Origin: Mya arenaria
Taxonomy: Eukaryota > Mollusca > Bivalvia > Myida > Myidae
Direction: 5' to 3'
DNA: 64,000 nucleotides
NCBI RefSeq assembly: GCF_026914265.1
Contig: NC_069136.1
Coordinates: forward strand, 30,161,201-30,225,200
Each line of letters begins with the position of its first letter. The first letter of the stretch is position 1. The position numbers and the translations under genes were made by a program. The notes under the pieces were generated by a model. The model saw only the letters and a list, made by a program, of their open reading frames with translations. It made no database searches and was not told the DNA's origin. Positions 12,791 to 24,597 of the stretch are shown piece by piece.

Positions 12791-15700
12791 GTATAAAGTA
12801 ATGGAATCAATGAGACCTGCACGTTGGCACAAAATCTAATGGGAAGCGAAAACTGTTCAAATTCAAACCAGATGGTAGAGAAGTAATTTCACAAGAGCAT
12901 ATGACGATTCATGTATGTATTCAAAATATCAAAACGTTACCATACGTATTTTTCCCATCAAACTACTTGAGGATTTCCTGTATATGCAATTTAAGGAACC
13001 TTCCACCAAAAAGCAAACTTTGGAAGACAGAGCTGAAACTCGATCACACATACGGATAGGAAAAAAAAGCTAGAAAGACTAAACGCACAGGACAAAATGA
13101 AGCGATTCCTTTTCAAGTTGAGATATTACCCCGACCAAATTAAATAGCGTGGTCGGTTCCAATGATATGCAGATCGTCCAATAAAGTGCACCGTATTTCC
13201 CTATATTTGTTACAAGTTGTTTATTTTCTTCCTTAGGCCACTCCTTTTTTATTTTTTGGTTTACAAGAATTTTTGGGGAAAACGTCCACCAGGCGGTCGA
13301 AAAAAAAAAAAAAAAAAAAAGGAAAAAAGTCACAAAACATACTCTTAAAGGGTAAAAATCAGAGAACAACATAAAAACATTGAAAATTTATATCATTTAC
13401 ATGACATTTTAAATTTTTAAACTGCTATTAATGCATGTTTTAATACACTCAAAGTTTCAAAGTTCTAATTAAACACACAGTTTAAATCTTACATACTGTG
13501 CATATAAAACATCAATGAAATTGACTATAAAACATGTTTACATGTATAAACTACACTTTTTATCAAAGATACATTGAATATCACTCAGCAAGACATTTGT
13601 TAAGCTTCAAGGGTATGCTTAAGCAAAAGTGAATGCAGAACACTAAACTGAACAATATTAAATTGAAAAAAAGAGAAGGCAATTTTACGCATTAAAATAC
13701 AAAAAATTGCACTGTATTAAAACAATACATAATATTTTCTAAACATTGTTTCAGTTATTTCAATATTGGAAAATGCCAATAACGTGAAATAATTACCAAT
13801 TTTGTAAATAAGAAAGTAACATTTTATGAAGACATTTGAGCTTTAACATTGTGAAAGCAATTCCTGAAAAACTAAAAACCAAACTAGACCTAGATTTGAG
13901 TTTTAATAACCTTTACCATGGTGGGTCCTAGTTATGTGTAACCCGATTCATGCTAAGTTCGGATATTTTCGGACCGGGATATTTACCATGGGATGTTCAC
14001 CAAATCCATTTCAAATTCAAATCTTGCAGCAAATTACCACATCAGTACATAAAAATCACATAACAAAATAATAAATCTAGCATGTGACTTAAATTTATGT
14101 ACCAATGATAGTAACAGAGAAATCCATAATTATGTATCGGATATTTTCATCTTCTCCCAACTCCGCCATTTTGTCTATACACGAGTTCACAGGGCATCTA
14201 TACTTCATGCTTGTTTATTTTTCATTATAAAAGAGTATTCCTTGGTTACAACAACAAATCTCATTTATAGTGAAATATCAAGTTCATTACAAATTGAAAT
14301 GGACTTATTCAAAATAGTTTTCCGTGTTGTTTTATCTAAATGTTTTGCACACAACTCCTGGCATTAGTATTAAAATGTCATTGAGACATGTGTTCAACTC
14401 TTTCATTGTTTTTACTCTACTATTGACCCAAACATGAATAAACATGTAATCTAGAATAAACACAAGCTTTACATTGACTCAATTACAAGTATTTCCAAAC
14501 CATTTTGTGATTTTAAATCCATAAACACCATCGACCGAACTTGTGAAATTAGGTCACCGGTATCAAATTTTACTTTCGATTTCACCACTCACACTTAGTG
14601 CACTGTTATTTGATATTTAACCATAAAATGTTATAAAATGTTTTTCTCAAACATAATTTACAGATATTTGTGTCTACTAATTCGATGGCAGCCGCTGACA
14701 ATTTTATTTTTATCTATAAACAACAATATTTTCATGACCTAAATTGGCGGGGAATAACAACAATCACGTGACAGTTATTGTTTGTGTCGGCTGTTAAATT
14801 TGCCAATGTTTATTGCTATTGTTATTTTAACAACTCCTGCATATTTTAATTAATTATTTCATACAAAGAATGACTGCTATCGTCAATTCCGCCATTGCAA
14901 TCGGCGCTGCCATAACAGTTGACTGGCTCACATGCTATCACTATAAATTGGCAAATACGGCCACGGAACAACAAACCAGTCGAGATCTACTGCATTCGTA
15001 TTCTTATCTGTGCGTTTTTCTTTCGTTTCGCACCAAAGTCAATACGGTCGTGAAAATAATTTTGAAAAATTAGTGAAATTCATTTTTTATTTTTTTTTGT
15101 ACTTTTCGGAAAATTAGACCCGCCGGTTTTGTAAACCAATTTATATAAAAGTAGTGGCCTTAAATGGTGTTTAAAACTGCTAATTTGGCATCGTATCTTA
15201 ATGAGTGTCGTGTCGTCCTCGCAACTATACAAAGCAAGTGCACAATAGTAAATATCGAGCGATTATGCAGTCTCATGCTGATTAACAATATCAAGTTTCC
15301 ATTAGGTTTATAATTCAACGACAATATAAACTCATCTGCTCGACGGCCGGTCCCAAGGCTGAATATACACAACTGTAAGAACACGAAATCCTCCCGCAAA
15401 ACTCATTCACCACCTATCGTATTGACCGTATCTAGGGAACATGATTTTCGTCTCATTCAATAATTGCAGAAGCCTCTTATTTGCCTCGCGATGAAGAAAA
15501 TTTGTTCACACATAAGGTTTGTGTCATGTAACAAGAGCCTGGGAATATTAACGACACAAAAAACATCACCGAAAGTATGCAGTTCATTGAAATTCCTCGT
15601 CACGATCACTTTATGTTACAAAAGTTAGCGCTGGGTGAGATGGACTTCCTACCTACCTCCCATTGGTAGCCTATGCTCACTTTTCTTTAGAGAGCGGTAT

Positions 15701-16260
15701 TTCAGAAACGCGACTAGTCGCCTGACACGACATATTGAACATGAATATATTAATACACGCCACCTGCGTAGCAACAGAACTACTTACGTGAATGCGGGGC
15801 GTCAAGTACTTGCTTGTGTGTATTTAACGCGTTATTGCCTTATTTATGACAAACATTGCGTGTTACTCTTAGTATAGCTGTACCGTTGCAATTTGGTAAG
15901 TTTTATTGAACAAAGTAATGAAAAATAATGAAAGTATAGCATTTACATACGAAGTCATTTTACCCTACAACCAATAGTAAGCTACACCACATGTTTGCAC
16001 CCCGTGTGACGTCACACATATCCCGGCATTCAAGACTGACCCGGCAAACCCCGGCAAAGAACATATTTTATGAATAAAAGCTATTAAGAAATAAATCATA
16101 CGCGGTTAAAGAGTTCATATCATGATATATTTTGTTAAATAGCTTTTATGTTTCAAATGATTTAATTTCAGCAGCAATCGAGCTATTGTATTTGTAAGTT
16201 ATTTGGATTATAACTATCACAGTGTTTCAACGTTATGCCTATTGTTATTCTGTACTATAG
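12791..16260. other. No gene seen
   Basis: This is AT-rich non-coding DNA. It contains an A-run at about 13301-13320. Open frames such as 14870-15073 and 15635-15877 lack domains or splice support. The upstream part (12900-13080) may hold more polymerase debris, but nothing could be read with confidence. Confidence 0.5.
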
Positions 16261-16390
16261 GGTGTAGTTTTAAAGTCATACACAATATGGCGGCGATTAT
16301 GCGGAAATGAAATTGAATGTTACTTCGAACACGTTCCTCTACAAAATAACCGACCTGTATTTAGTGTTATTGCTTCAACATCAATAAAAA

Positions 16391-19383
16391 ATGGCATCAA
16401 TGTATGCGTCTAAAAATGTTAAATTTAGATGGAGACAATCCAGAAATGAGCTGCCAGGAAGTGATCGATTTCGGACACGAAGGTACATGTACATTAGTCT
16501 GAAATAATAGACGTGTTATACGGGATTCTTCCAATCCCTAACGTCTAAACGGGTTTGTGCAAAAAGCGGGAGTGTTTGGAAAATATTGAAATTGTATTAA
16601 ATGAAGTATTTTATGGTTGAAATAGATAATTAAGGTTTATATTCATATTTTGCCATGGAAGTGCAAAGCTATTTTGCGAAAAAAGGCATTTAATGCATTA
16701 AAACACAGTTTTTACCTTTCCATTGAAAGGAAAGTTGACTGACACAGACAACAATTATGCCAAGCGGAACAACTTGACCCAATCGTAATAACCTCCGACA
16801 AGCTTCGAGATAATACAATCGTAACAACTCGGCCATGGCCGAACAATGGGAACACCTAGGCCAGTATTCAACAGGAATTGACTATTTCGAATCTTACAGA
16901 AGATGGCGAGTTGTTACAATTGATGGCCGAAATGTTCCGATTGTTGTAAAATTGTGAACTGCAGCCTTGCAGGTGCCCTTCATGTATATATTGTTATGTT
17001 TTGACAGAATGAAATGAAGAAAAAACCATCAAACTCATCACTTTTTGGTTACGGAATTTATATAAAATAACATTATCTGGTAATATTTCTTGTTTTTATG
17101 AAATGTTATAGACGCAATATCCTTTAACCCCGGAATCCCGATCGGAATAACTACCCACTTGTCGTACAAAACAATTTGTACGTGAAGGATTTGTTGTGTC
17201 AAAAATCTGTCAACGTACAATTATTTGGACTAGAAGGTACATCTAGCTGATCCACATCTCTTAGTCTAAATATTTGTACATTGACGGACTCTTTTTACTA
17301 TTAAAAAAAAAATATATACATATATTTACATTATATAAATATGGCAAATCCTTCATTACAACATCTTCATGTTACTTTCAATTCAGAGTTGATTATCCAC
17401 TAAAATTATTTTGCATTTTTAATTGTTGTTTAACCTGAAACGTTTCAACCATCAAAAAAGAACATATGTGCTTCAATAGTCTAAAAAATAGACGTGTTAG
17501 TTATAACCATGTAAGTGCAAATATTTTTTTCACAAAACAAGCATTTAATGGATTTAAACACAACCATTTTACCTAGTATAGCAACTGGACCATCTCAGGT
17601 TAACTTCGAGATAGACCAGTCACCTTTTGTATATATAATTTTAACAACTTGACCATGGCCAAAAGGCTCCGATTGTTGTAAATCTATGTACTGCAGCCTT
17701 GCAGGTGCTCTTCATGTATAACAGTTTATATCATTATGTTTTGACAGTATGAAATGAAGGAAACACTCATCAAACTCATAATAATTTGTCGCATTTTATT
17801 TTTGTGTACATAACTCATATTTCAGATAATTATCTGACCGGAATCCCATTCGGAATAGCTACCCACTTTTGGTACAACAAAAAATGTATGTAAAAGATAT
17901 GCCATTTCAAAATTTGTAAAAAGATCAGTCAAGTTACTATTATTTGGACTAGTGCTTCAAGTGTTTGATTTATTTTCTTTATAATGTATAATGCACCTGT
18001 CAATTTTAGAGCCAAGCTGGGAACTGCCTAAAAATCAGTTACCCGGTTAGCTCAGTTTAACAGATCTCCATGCAAGTGTTCACATGGTCGTGGGTTCAAG
18101 ACTAGAAGATTATTAGTATTGAGATGGACAAAATGAAACATGAGCCTACCAAAGCTGACAGATTGCACAAGAAACACATAAATGCAGGTATTTGCTGAGA
18201 TATTGTAATTATATTTTGAAACTTCTCATTCATTTAGGAAGTTCAGTTGAAACAGAGTTGGCAAAAAATGAACTAAGGTATATACATTTTGAATTTTAAT
18301 TTTTAAATGAGAACTTTACTGGCCAGCACAGATTGGTAAAATGCTAGTCTACCAATATTAATGTGCCTGATTCGAATCAGTAAAGCTGATGAATGTACTG
18401 GTTGTGCAGCCAGGATGTGAATAGGTCTGCACTTGGCTGATAATGCATATCACTTTAAATGTTTAAGCTGCACTCTCACAGATTGACTGTTTTACTAACT
18501 CTTTTTTTTATTGTAATGAATTATTTTATGCGAATTTCTGAACACTGGTCATAACAGACAACTGGAAAAAGTAGATCGCTGCTTTCTTATATTAATTCAG
18601 TCAAAAATGACAAGTGAAAATATTGGAACGCTGATTTCTTATTTTAATACGATCAAAAGATGGTGTTCTATGCCAAAAATCTCATTATTAGTAAAGCGTT
18701 AGTAATGCTTTTAACCATAAAACAATTAGTCACAAATGTAAATATAAAAAAAACATGATCATATCTTTTGTCAGCAGTCTTATATCATCAGTTTTCATAC
18801 TGCTTTTCATTAGCTTATTCCAAGCCAAAAAGTAAAAGAAGTTGTCAAAATATTCAATCTATGACTGAGAGTGCAGCACTCTCACAGATTGAACATTTTG
18901 ACTACTTTATTTATTTTTTTGTCTTGGAATGGGTCAATTTATGCGAAAATGCATGTTAACCATTCATATAAGATTGCTGACAATAAATTAGTCAGAAAAT
19001 GTTTATATTTAAGTTCAAATTTTTTTATGCATTTTTCTTAAATCGTTAGTAACGCTTTAAGCCATAAAACCTTAGATTTCGACCTGAAATATGGAAGTCT
19101 GCAATGTAATATTTTGTCAGTAGTCTTATATCACTGGTTTGCAGATATTTACGCAAAAAATAGGCCATTCCAAGACAAAAAATACAAAAGTTGTAAAAAC
19201 AGTAAATCCGTCAGAGTGCAGCTTTAAATGACTAAATGTTTTGATTTGGCTCAACTCTCACCTAAAATCTTATAGTTTTGTAGCACCTAAATGGTTTGTT
19301 TTTAACAACATTACACTTGCATATGTATAAATTTGTTCTTAAATTTGTGATTTAGATTGGAGGATTCAATCTCTGGAAAATAG
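16391..19383 (+). CDS. Tentative small multi-exon gene, function unknown
   Basis: Four exons are proposed from splice sites and phase: 16391-16482, 18117-18187, 18238-18277 and 19356-19383, giving about 76 residues. The first exon starts with ATG after a short AATATGGCGGCG-rich leader, is rich in Arg/Ser/Asn (KFRWRQSRNELPGSDRFRTR) and ends at AG/GTACAT. Introns are GT-AG and phases 2, 1 and 2 agree at every junction. Intron 2 is only 50 bp. If the 40-bp exon 3 is skipped, exon 2 joins exon 4 in another frame that reads through a CYHCH cluster to TAG at 19451-19453, giving about 86 residues. Exon 4 has a strong donor at 19562/19563 and a further acceptor lies at 20040/20041, so a non-coding or decaying transcript is also possible. 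No family is recognised. Confidence 0.33.
16495..17240. repeat. Diverged intronic duplication, copy 1
   Basis: This segment and 17470-17960 share ordered blocks: TAGACGTGTTA, a GCATTTAATG...TTAAACACA-like stretch, ACTGCAGCCTTGCAGGTGC, TTATGTTTTGACAG, GGAATCCC...CGGAATA and ATTATTTGGACTAG. It is a local duplication or two insertions of one element inside the first intron of the tentative gene. Confidence 0.7.
17470..17960. repeat. Diverged intronic duplication, copy 2
   Basis: This is the second copy of the block set described for 16495-17240, in the same order and orientation but shorter, with indels. The best-conserved part is 17690-17760. Confidence 0.7.
18043..18105 (+). repeat. tRNA-like SINE head
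   Basis: GGTTAGCTCAGTTTAACAG (from about 18045) resembles a pol III A box, and GTGGGTTCAAG (18090-18100) resembles a B box about 45 bp later. No acceptor-stem pairing is evident, so this is a tRNA-derived SINE fragment, not a tRNA gene. It ends a few bases before the proposed exon 2 of the tentative gene. Confidence 0.5.
18318..18385 (+). repeat. Second tRNA-like SINE head
   Basis: TGGCCAGCACAGATTGGTAA (A-box-like, from 18320) is followed by GCTAGTCTACCAAT and then by GATTCGAATC (18369-18378, B-box-like). The spacing fits a tRNA-derived SINE. A cloverleaf is not supported. Confidence 0.45.
18465..18877. repeat. Palindromic MITE, diverged copy
   Basis: The element starts with AAGCTGCACTCTCACAGATT and ends with CTGAGAGTGCAGC, the inverse of its start. 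The inner part is diverged but keeps the GACAACTG / TCATAACAGAC / TTAGTAATGCTTTTAACC landmarks of the family. Its right end is shared with the next copy, so the two are fused head to tail. Confidence 0.7.
18871..19224. repeat. Palindromic MITE, fused second copy
   Basis: The element runs from GTGCAGCACTCTCACAGATT to CAGAGTGCAGCTT. Its left arm has TTGTCTTGGAATG...GCGAAAATGCATG and its right arm has GCAGATATTTACGCAAAAAA...CCAAGACAAAA, which are inverse to each other. The centre contains TTTTTCTTAAATCGTTAGTA. The long arms make it a foldback element. Confidence 0.8.
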
Positions 19384-19562
19384 AAAAGGGCATGTTACAT
19401 ACTGTTATCATTGCCATGACAGAAACCATATTGAGGAGCTGGTCCACCTGTAGGAAGAATTGCGCTATTGGTTGGAGCAGCACTATTCCCCAGCCATACA
19501 CCAGCACTTAGTTTGCCATAGGGAGCATTTCTGAGCAGTTATGGAGACCAATAATTATGCAG

Positions 19563-20479
19563 GTATGTCATAATCAAAATCTTGGTTTATATTTTTTTTT
19601 AATTTAGCATATGTTGAGAAGAAATTTATTTCTAGATTGAAGGCACACACTATAATTTGATGCCCAAAAATATATTTCTTATTTTAATGCGTTATCATGT
19701 CTAACTCATTTGACTTAAATGATCAAAGCAAAAGAAATGCAATTGATTAATCTGCAGATATGCAAATGTAAACTTTTTAACTGGGGAAATTGTTGCCACT
19801 TGTCTATTTATTAAAGAACATATTTATAATTAATAATGTTTAATCTGTACACAAATCATATGCCTTCTTTGTTTTAACCATCAATGTCAAAGAGTCCAGC
19901 ATGATAATGGATTAAATTGAGAAAAAAAATGCATTAATTTATATGAACCCTTTAAAACAAAGACATTTCCTAAATCCAATAAAATATAATTGAATATTGA
20001 TGCAGAGTTCAGTTAGAATATAATATAACTTTTTTTGCAGTTGTGGCAGTGAAACTTGCACCAGTGTGTTTTCTGTGGAAATAAAGAGATAGTGTCCAGC
20101 AATGAAGACCAAACTCAAGATCTGACCTTGTAAGGCCAATATGAAATAACTCTGTGGAAAAATGGGAAAAACCTGCAGTCAGGAATGCACGGAAATCATC
20201 AAAAGAACAGTGTTAAATTAATCTTGAATAACTTGACATTTATTTTGTTTGACATATTTATTCATGGTGCAGTGAAAACATGTTTTTTTCCTCATGGTTA
20301 TTTAAATTTAGAATTGATAGGAGGGAACATCATTATGTAGTTTCATGTTCATAGTCAGATCAAAACCCATGTACATGTATAAAATAATGAGCTTTCGAAA
20401 ATATCAAAATGGAACTTGTTGTATGTAGTGTAAGTTAATTAACATAATAAACAAAAATATTTAATAAATTTCAATTTAT
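19563..20479. other. No confident gene; possible further exon at 20041
   Basis: A good acceptor (ACTTTTTTTGCAG) ends at 20040. The following 180 bases read in one frame as protein-like sequence around CVFCGNKEIVSSNE, but with TGA and TAA interruptions. It could be a decayed exon or untranslated part of the tentative gene upstream. The rest is AT-rich intergenic DNA. Confidence 0.35.
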
Positions 20480-21100
20480 TATGCCCCCTTCAAAGAAGAG
20501 GAGTATATTGCTTTGCACATGTTGGCTGCTACGTCCGTCTGTCTGACAGTAGACCAAAGCTTTTCCTGGTTGATAACTCTACAATTCCTAGACCTATTGT
20601 CAAACTTGATATGAAAGTTTGGTTTAACCAGTAGATGACGCCTTTTGATTTTAGGGGTAATATGGTCAAAGGTCACAGTGACCTTGAACAGGAAGGTGTC
20701 AAAGAATGTCTGACTGATAAGTTGACAATGCCTGCACCTATGGCCCTGAAACTCAACATGGAGGCTTAGCCTGACTATTAGATGATCCTATTGATTTAAG
20801 GGGTCATTGGGTCAAAATACAAGGTCACAGTGACCTTGAATGCTTAAAGGTTGTACTAATAATGACTGGACAAAGCCTGCACCCATGGCCCTTCAACAAC
20901 TTGACTTTGGGGTTTGGCCTGACCAGTAGGTGAGCCCTTTTTATTTGTCACAGAGACATTAAACGCAAAAAGCTTGCGTGTGTGACAACTCGACAAAGTC
21001 TGCACCCATGGCCTTCAAACTTGAAATTTAGGTTTGGGGTGACCAGCAGATGACCCCTTTGAATTTGGAGGTCAAGGTCACAACTCCAATATTGGTCATT
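20480..21100. repeat. ~147-bp tandem repeat with AGGTCA-type motifs, about four copies
   Basis: Anchor sequences ACCAGTAGATGA-like recur at 20627, 20774, 20922 and 21042. Between them lie GGTCACAGTGACCTTGAA, GCCTGCACCCATGGCC and TTGG(G)GTTTGGCCTGACC blocks. The unit has repeated AGGTCA/TGACCT half-sites, some as the everted or inverted GGTCACAGTGACC. Similar GGTCAAGGTCACAGTGACC repeats are familiar from bivalve genomes (from general knowledge, not checked). Confidence 0.8.
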
Positions 21101-22176
21101 AAAACTATGTCATTTACTTATTCCCTGCTGCTAAGAGGATACATGTTTATCAGCAAATATCAGCCATCATCTGAATATGATTGAAAACTTTACCAACTAC
21201 ATTCCCTCATACTTTGAATAGCATAATCTTAAAACTGCATCTAAGGCATCTTTTGTCAATGAAAAACCACCTGTCATTTCGGTCCATGCATATTTCATTC
21301 AATTGTCCAGACATTCTTGACAGCATGGCGCTAATTAATGCTGCAGGTTTAAAATTTAAGACATTAGTTTTTTTTCTTCAGCACCATGCAGATTTATTAA
21401 CACTTTTATAATAAAAAAACAAACTAGAAACATATTTTAAAAATATTGTTTTTTTCTTCATGGTATGATGCCACAGCACCATGCAGATTTGTTTTCACTT
21501 TTATATCAAAGAAAGTAACTCAAGCACAAAATTAATTTTGTAAGACATTGGCTTCAACAGACCCTAATGAAATGAAGGAATGTAATTGCTTACTGAAACT
21601 GTTAAAAGTGACGTCATAAATTGAAGCAATTTTAACATAAGGAATATGCATTTAACTAATTTAAAGCGTTTAAAACTTAGGAAACTTGAATTAAGAACCT
21701 TGTAGGCCATTGGATACATGATTAAGTAGGGCCAATATATTTGTGCTTATTATAATCACATTTATCCTTCTTCATCTTCCTTAAAGAGTGTTCATCATTT
21801 GTATAAAATCATTTGATCACGTTTCATTTGAAAGAACTTTGCGGTAGTGTTTGCTTGCGTCAGTTACATCACCGACAGTCTTGCAGCGCTTTCAGCGCTT
21901 TGATATATTATTGCTTTGAGTAGATTGTAAAAATTGTTCCTTTCATCATACCTTACAAATAGTACAACAGCCGGAGTTGTGACCAGTAATAAATAGTTAA
22001 AATGAAACGAACAAGAAAAGCTTCTCGTAAAAATATAGAAATGCCAGTGTATAACTCAGAAATGTCCAGCGATAGTTCCTTTCATGCAGTGCCTTACTTT
22101 ACATTATTTTAAATACTACTACTAGATCACCGTGCCATGTATATGGGCATCACCATAAATATGTTTTATATGCCAG
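21101..22176. other. Region upstream of the EGF receptor gene; first exon not found
   Basis: A short direct repeat (CAGCACCATGCAGATTT at about 21379 and 21476) is present. A 36-codon frame starts at 22002 (KRTRKASRKNIEMPVYNSEM) but has no signal peptide and stops at 22112. No exon encoding a signal peptide for the downstream receptor could be found on this strand. The true first exon may be tiny, farther upstream or lost. Confidence 0.4.
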
Positions 22177-24028
22177 GTTGTTCAGCTTCGTGCAGTGTTG
22201 GATGTCTCAATGGTGTATGTGACCTAACAACAGGGGACTGTGCATGTAGGGATGGCTACTTTAATACGAGATGCTCATCCAAGTGCAACGATGGATGTCT
22301 CAATGGTCAATGTGATGAAACAACGGGATATTGTACATGTAGAGATGGCTACTATGATATGCGATGTTCATCTAAGTGCAACGATGGTTGTCGTAATGAT
22401 TCGTGTAACAAAACTACGGGAGACTGTACATGTAGAGATGGCTACTATGGTTCAAGATGCTCATTCAAGTGCTATCCTGGCTGTCTTAATGGTATATGTG
22501 ACCGCACAACGGGAGATTGTAGATGTAGAGATGGCCACTATGGTACGAGATGCTCATCTACGTGTTTTCCAGGGTGTCTCAATCATACGTGTAACAAAAC
22601 AACTGGATATTGTACATGTAGGGATGGTTTCTATAATACGAGGTGCTCATCTACATGCTATCCTGGATGTCTCAGTGGTGTATGTGACCAAACATCCGGA
22701 GATTGTACATGTAGGGATGGCTACTATAATACAAGATGCTCATCCACTTGCGGTGCTGGATGTCTTAATGGTAAATGTGACAATACCACGGGATATTGTA
22801 CATGTAGGGAGGGCTACTATAATTCGAGATGCTCATCTACATGCTATCCTGGATGTCTCAATGGTGTATGTGACCAAACATCCGGAGATTGTACATGTAG
22901 GGATGGCTACTATAATACGAGATGCTCATCCACTTGCGGTGCTGGATGTCTTAATGGTAAATGTGACCAAACAACGGGATATTGTGAATGTAGGGATGGC
23001 TACTATGGTACCAGTTGTTATTCAACTTGCGGTGTTGGATGCCTCACCGGTGCATGTGACCGCATAACTGGAGATTGTACATGTAGGGATGGCTACTATA
23101 ATACGAGATGCTCATCCACTTGCGGTGCTGGATGTCTTAATGGTAAATGTGACCAAACAACGGGATACTGTGAATGTAGGGATGGCTACTATAATACGAG
23201 ATGCTCATCCACATGCGGTGCTGGATGTCTTAATGGTAAATGTGACCAAACAACGGGATATTGTACATGTAGGGATGGCTACTATGGTGATTACTGCTAC
23301 TCGTGCGGTGCTGGATGTCTCAATGATCAATGTAACAAAACAACCGGCTATTGTACATGTAGAGATGGGTTCTATGGTACGAGATGCACATCTACGTGTT
23401 TTACTGGATGCAAGGCATGCAGTAACTCTGCCTATAACTGCAGTGCCTGCAGACCTGGTTATTGGGGTACTCCGCAATGGCCTTGTAGATAAACCTGCAG
23501 TTACAACTGTATGTCGTGTATTACGGAAAATGACTGCACAGAGTGTAAGGCTGGATTCTATGGACTTGGCTGTCAACATAAATGTAGTAGTGGGTGTATC
23601 AACAAAGCTTGCGATCAAATCTCTGGCTTATGTCACTGCTTAGTTGGCTACCCAGATGCATTGTGCAAAGAAACATGCCCTGATACTTGCAACGGCTGCA
23701 CCACTCCTGAAAATTGCACGACATGTGTGTCTGGGTTCTATGGTAAGACGTGTAAAACACCATGCAGTTTAGGCTGCACCATTCGGACTGCGATATGCTA
23801 ACTGGTCGATGCGCAAGCTGCAGGGAAGGTTTCTCCGGTGACAATTGTGTTCCAGGTAAGCTTTGTATGATTAATTTAGTGTCAAGTCTCTGTTACCTTG
23901 GCTGCTGCTTCTTCTACTTTACATGTTGTCACATAATGTTTTGCTTTTACTTCCGCTGTTGTTTCTTCTACTAAACATGTTGTCACTTGATATTCTACTG
24001 TTACTTACGCTATTGTTCCTACTACTTC

Positions 24029-24056
24029 TACCACCACCACCACCACCACCACCACC

Positions 24057-24135
<79 letters not shown>

Positions 24136-24205
24136 TTGCTGCTGCTGCTGCTACTACTGCTACTGTTACTGCAGCTACTGTTACTGCAGCTACTGCTGCT
24201 ATTAC
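24029..24205. repeat. Compound CCA/CTA/CTG trinucleotide microsatellite
   Basis: Blocks of (CCA)n, then (CTA)n, then mixed CTG/CTA/CAG triplets lie in the first intron after the EGF exon. Because the period is three, all frames stay open and give poly-Pro, poly-Leu, poly-His, poly-Tyr and poly-Ser frames that are not genes. Confidence 0.95.
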
Positions 24206-24597
24206 TGTTTAACTTCGTATAAACACAATGAAGCATAAGCATGCATAAAACAAGACTGTGTTTAATGTTTTACACAAATATAATATTTCTTTTTGAACAG
24301 AATCAGCGGGAAGTGTATCACCGACGTTGACCATAGTTTCAACAGTATCAAATGTTAGTGTGGTTTTGGTCATCTTGATGATTGGCGCAGTTGTCGTTTT
24401 TCGGAAGCTGAGGAGGTATGTTGTCCTACTTTAGAAATCAGTTATGGCAAACTAAGTCTTATTTAGTGTACCGATTAGATATGGTGTATTTTTGTTTTTA
24501 TAAAGCACAACCGTATATTCTATAAAAAGAGGCACATGTCAAAAGAGGCACATGTCAGCTAGTTTTTTAAAGTGATGAACCGCCACAGCGATCGATA

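Noticed and set aside
18043..18105. Possible tRNA gene
   Set aside because: A- and B-box-like sequences are present but the acceptor and anticodon stems do not pair; it fits a SINE head better.
22002..22112. 36-codon ORF upstream of the EGF exon as the first exon of the receptor
   Set aside because: It is basic and hydrophilic, not a signal peptide, and ends in a stop with no matching donor.
22137..22176. ATG at 22137 as the true start of the receptor
   Set aside because: The first residues are not a signal peptide, while a good acceptor at 22176 and phase-1 exon structure point to an internal exon.
22240..23643. Long second-frame ORFs across the EGF exon (275 and 184 codons) and a minus-strand ORF
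   Set aside because: The EGF units are 93 bp, a multiple of three, so every frame is repeated and stays open. The cysteine-rich frame is clearly the real one.
23919..24242. Poly-Ser, poly-Leu and poly-His/Tyr ORFs
   Set aside because: They are translations of the CCA/CTA/CTG microsatellite in an intron.
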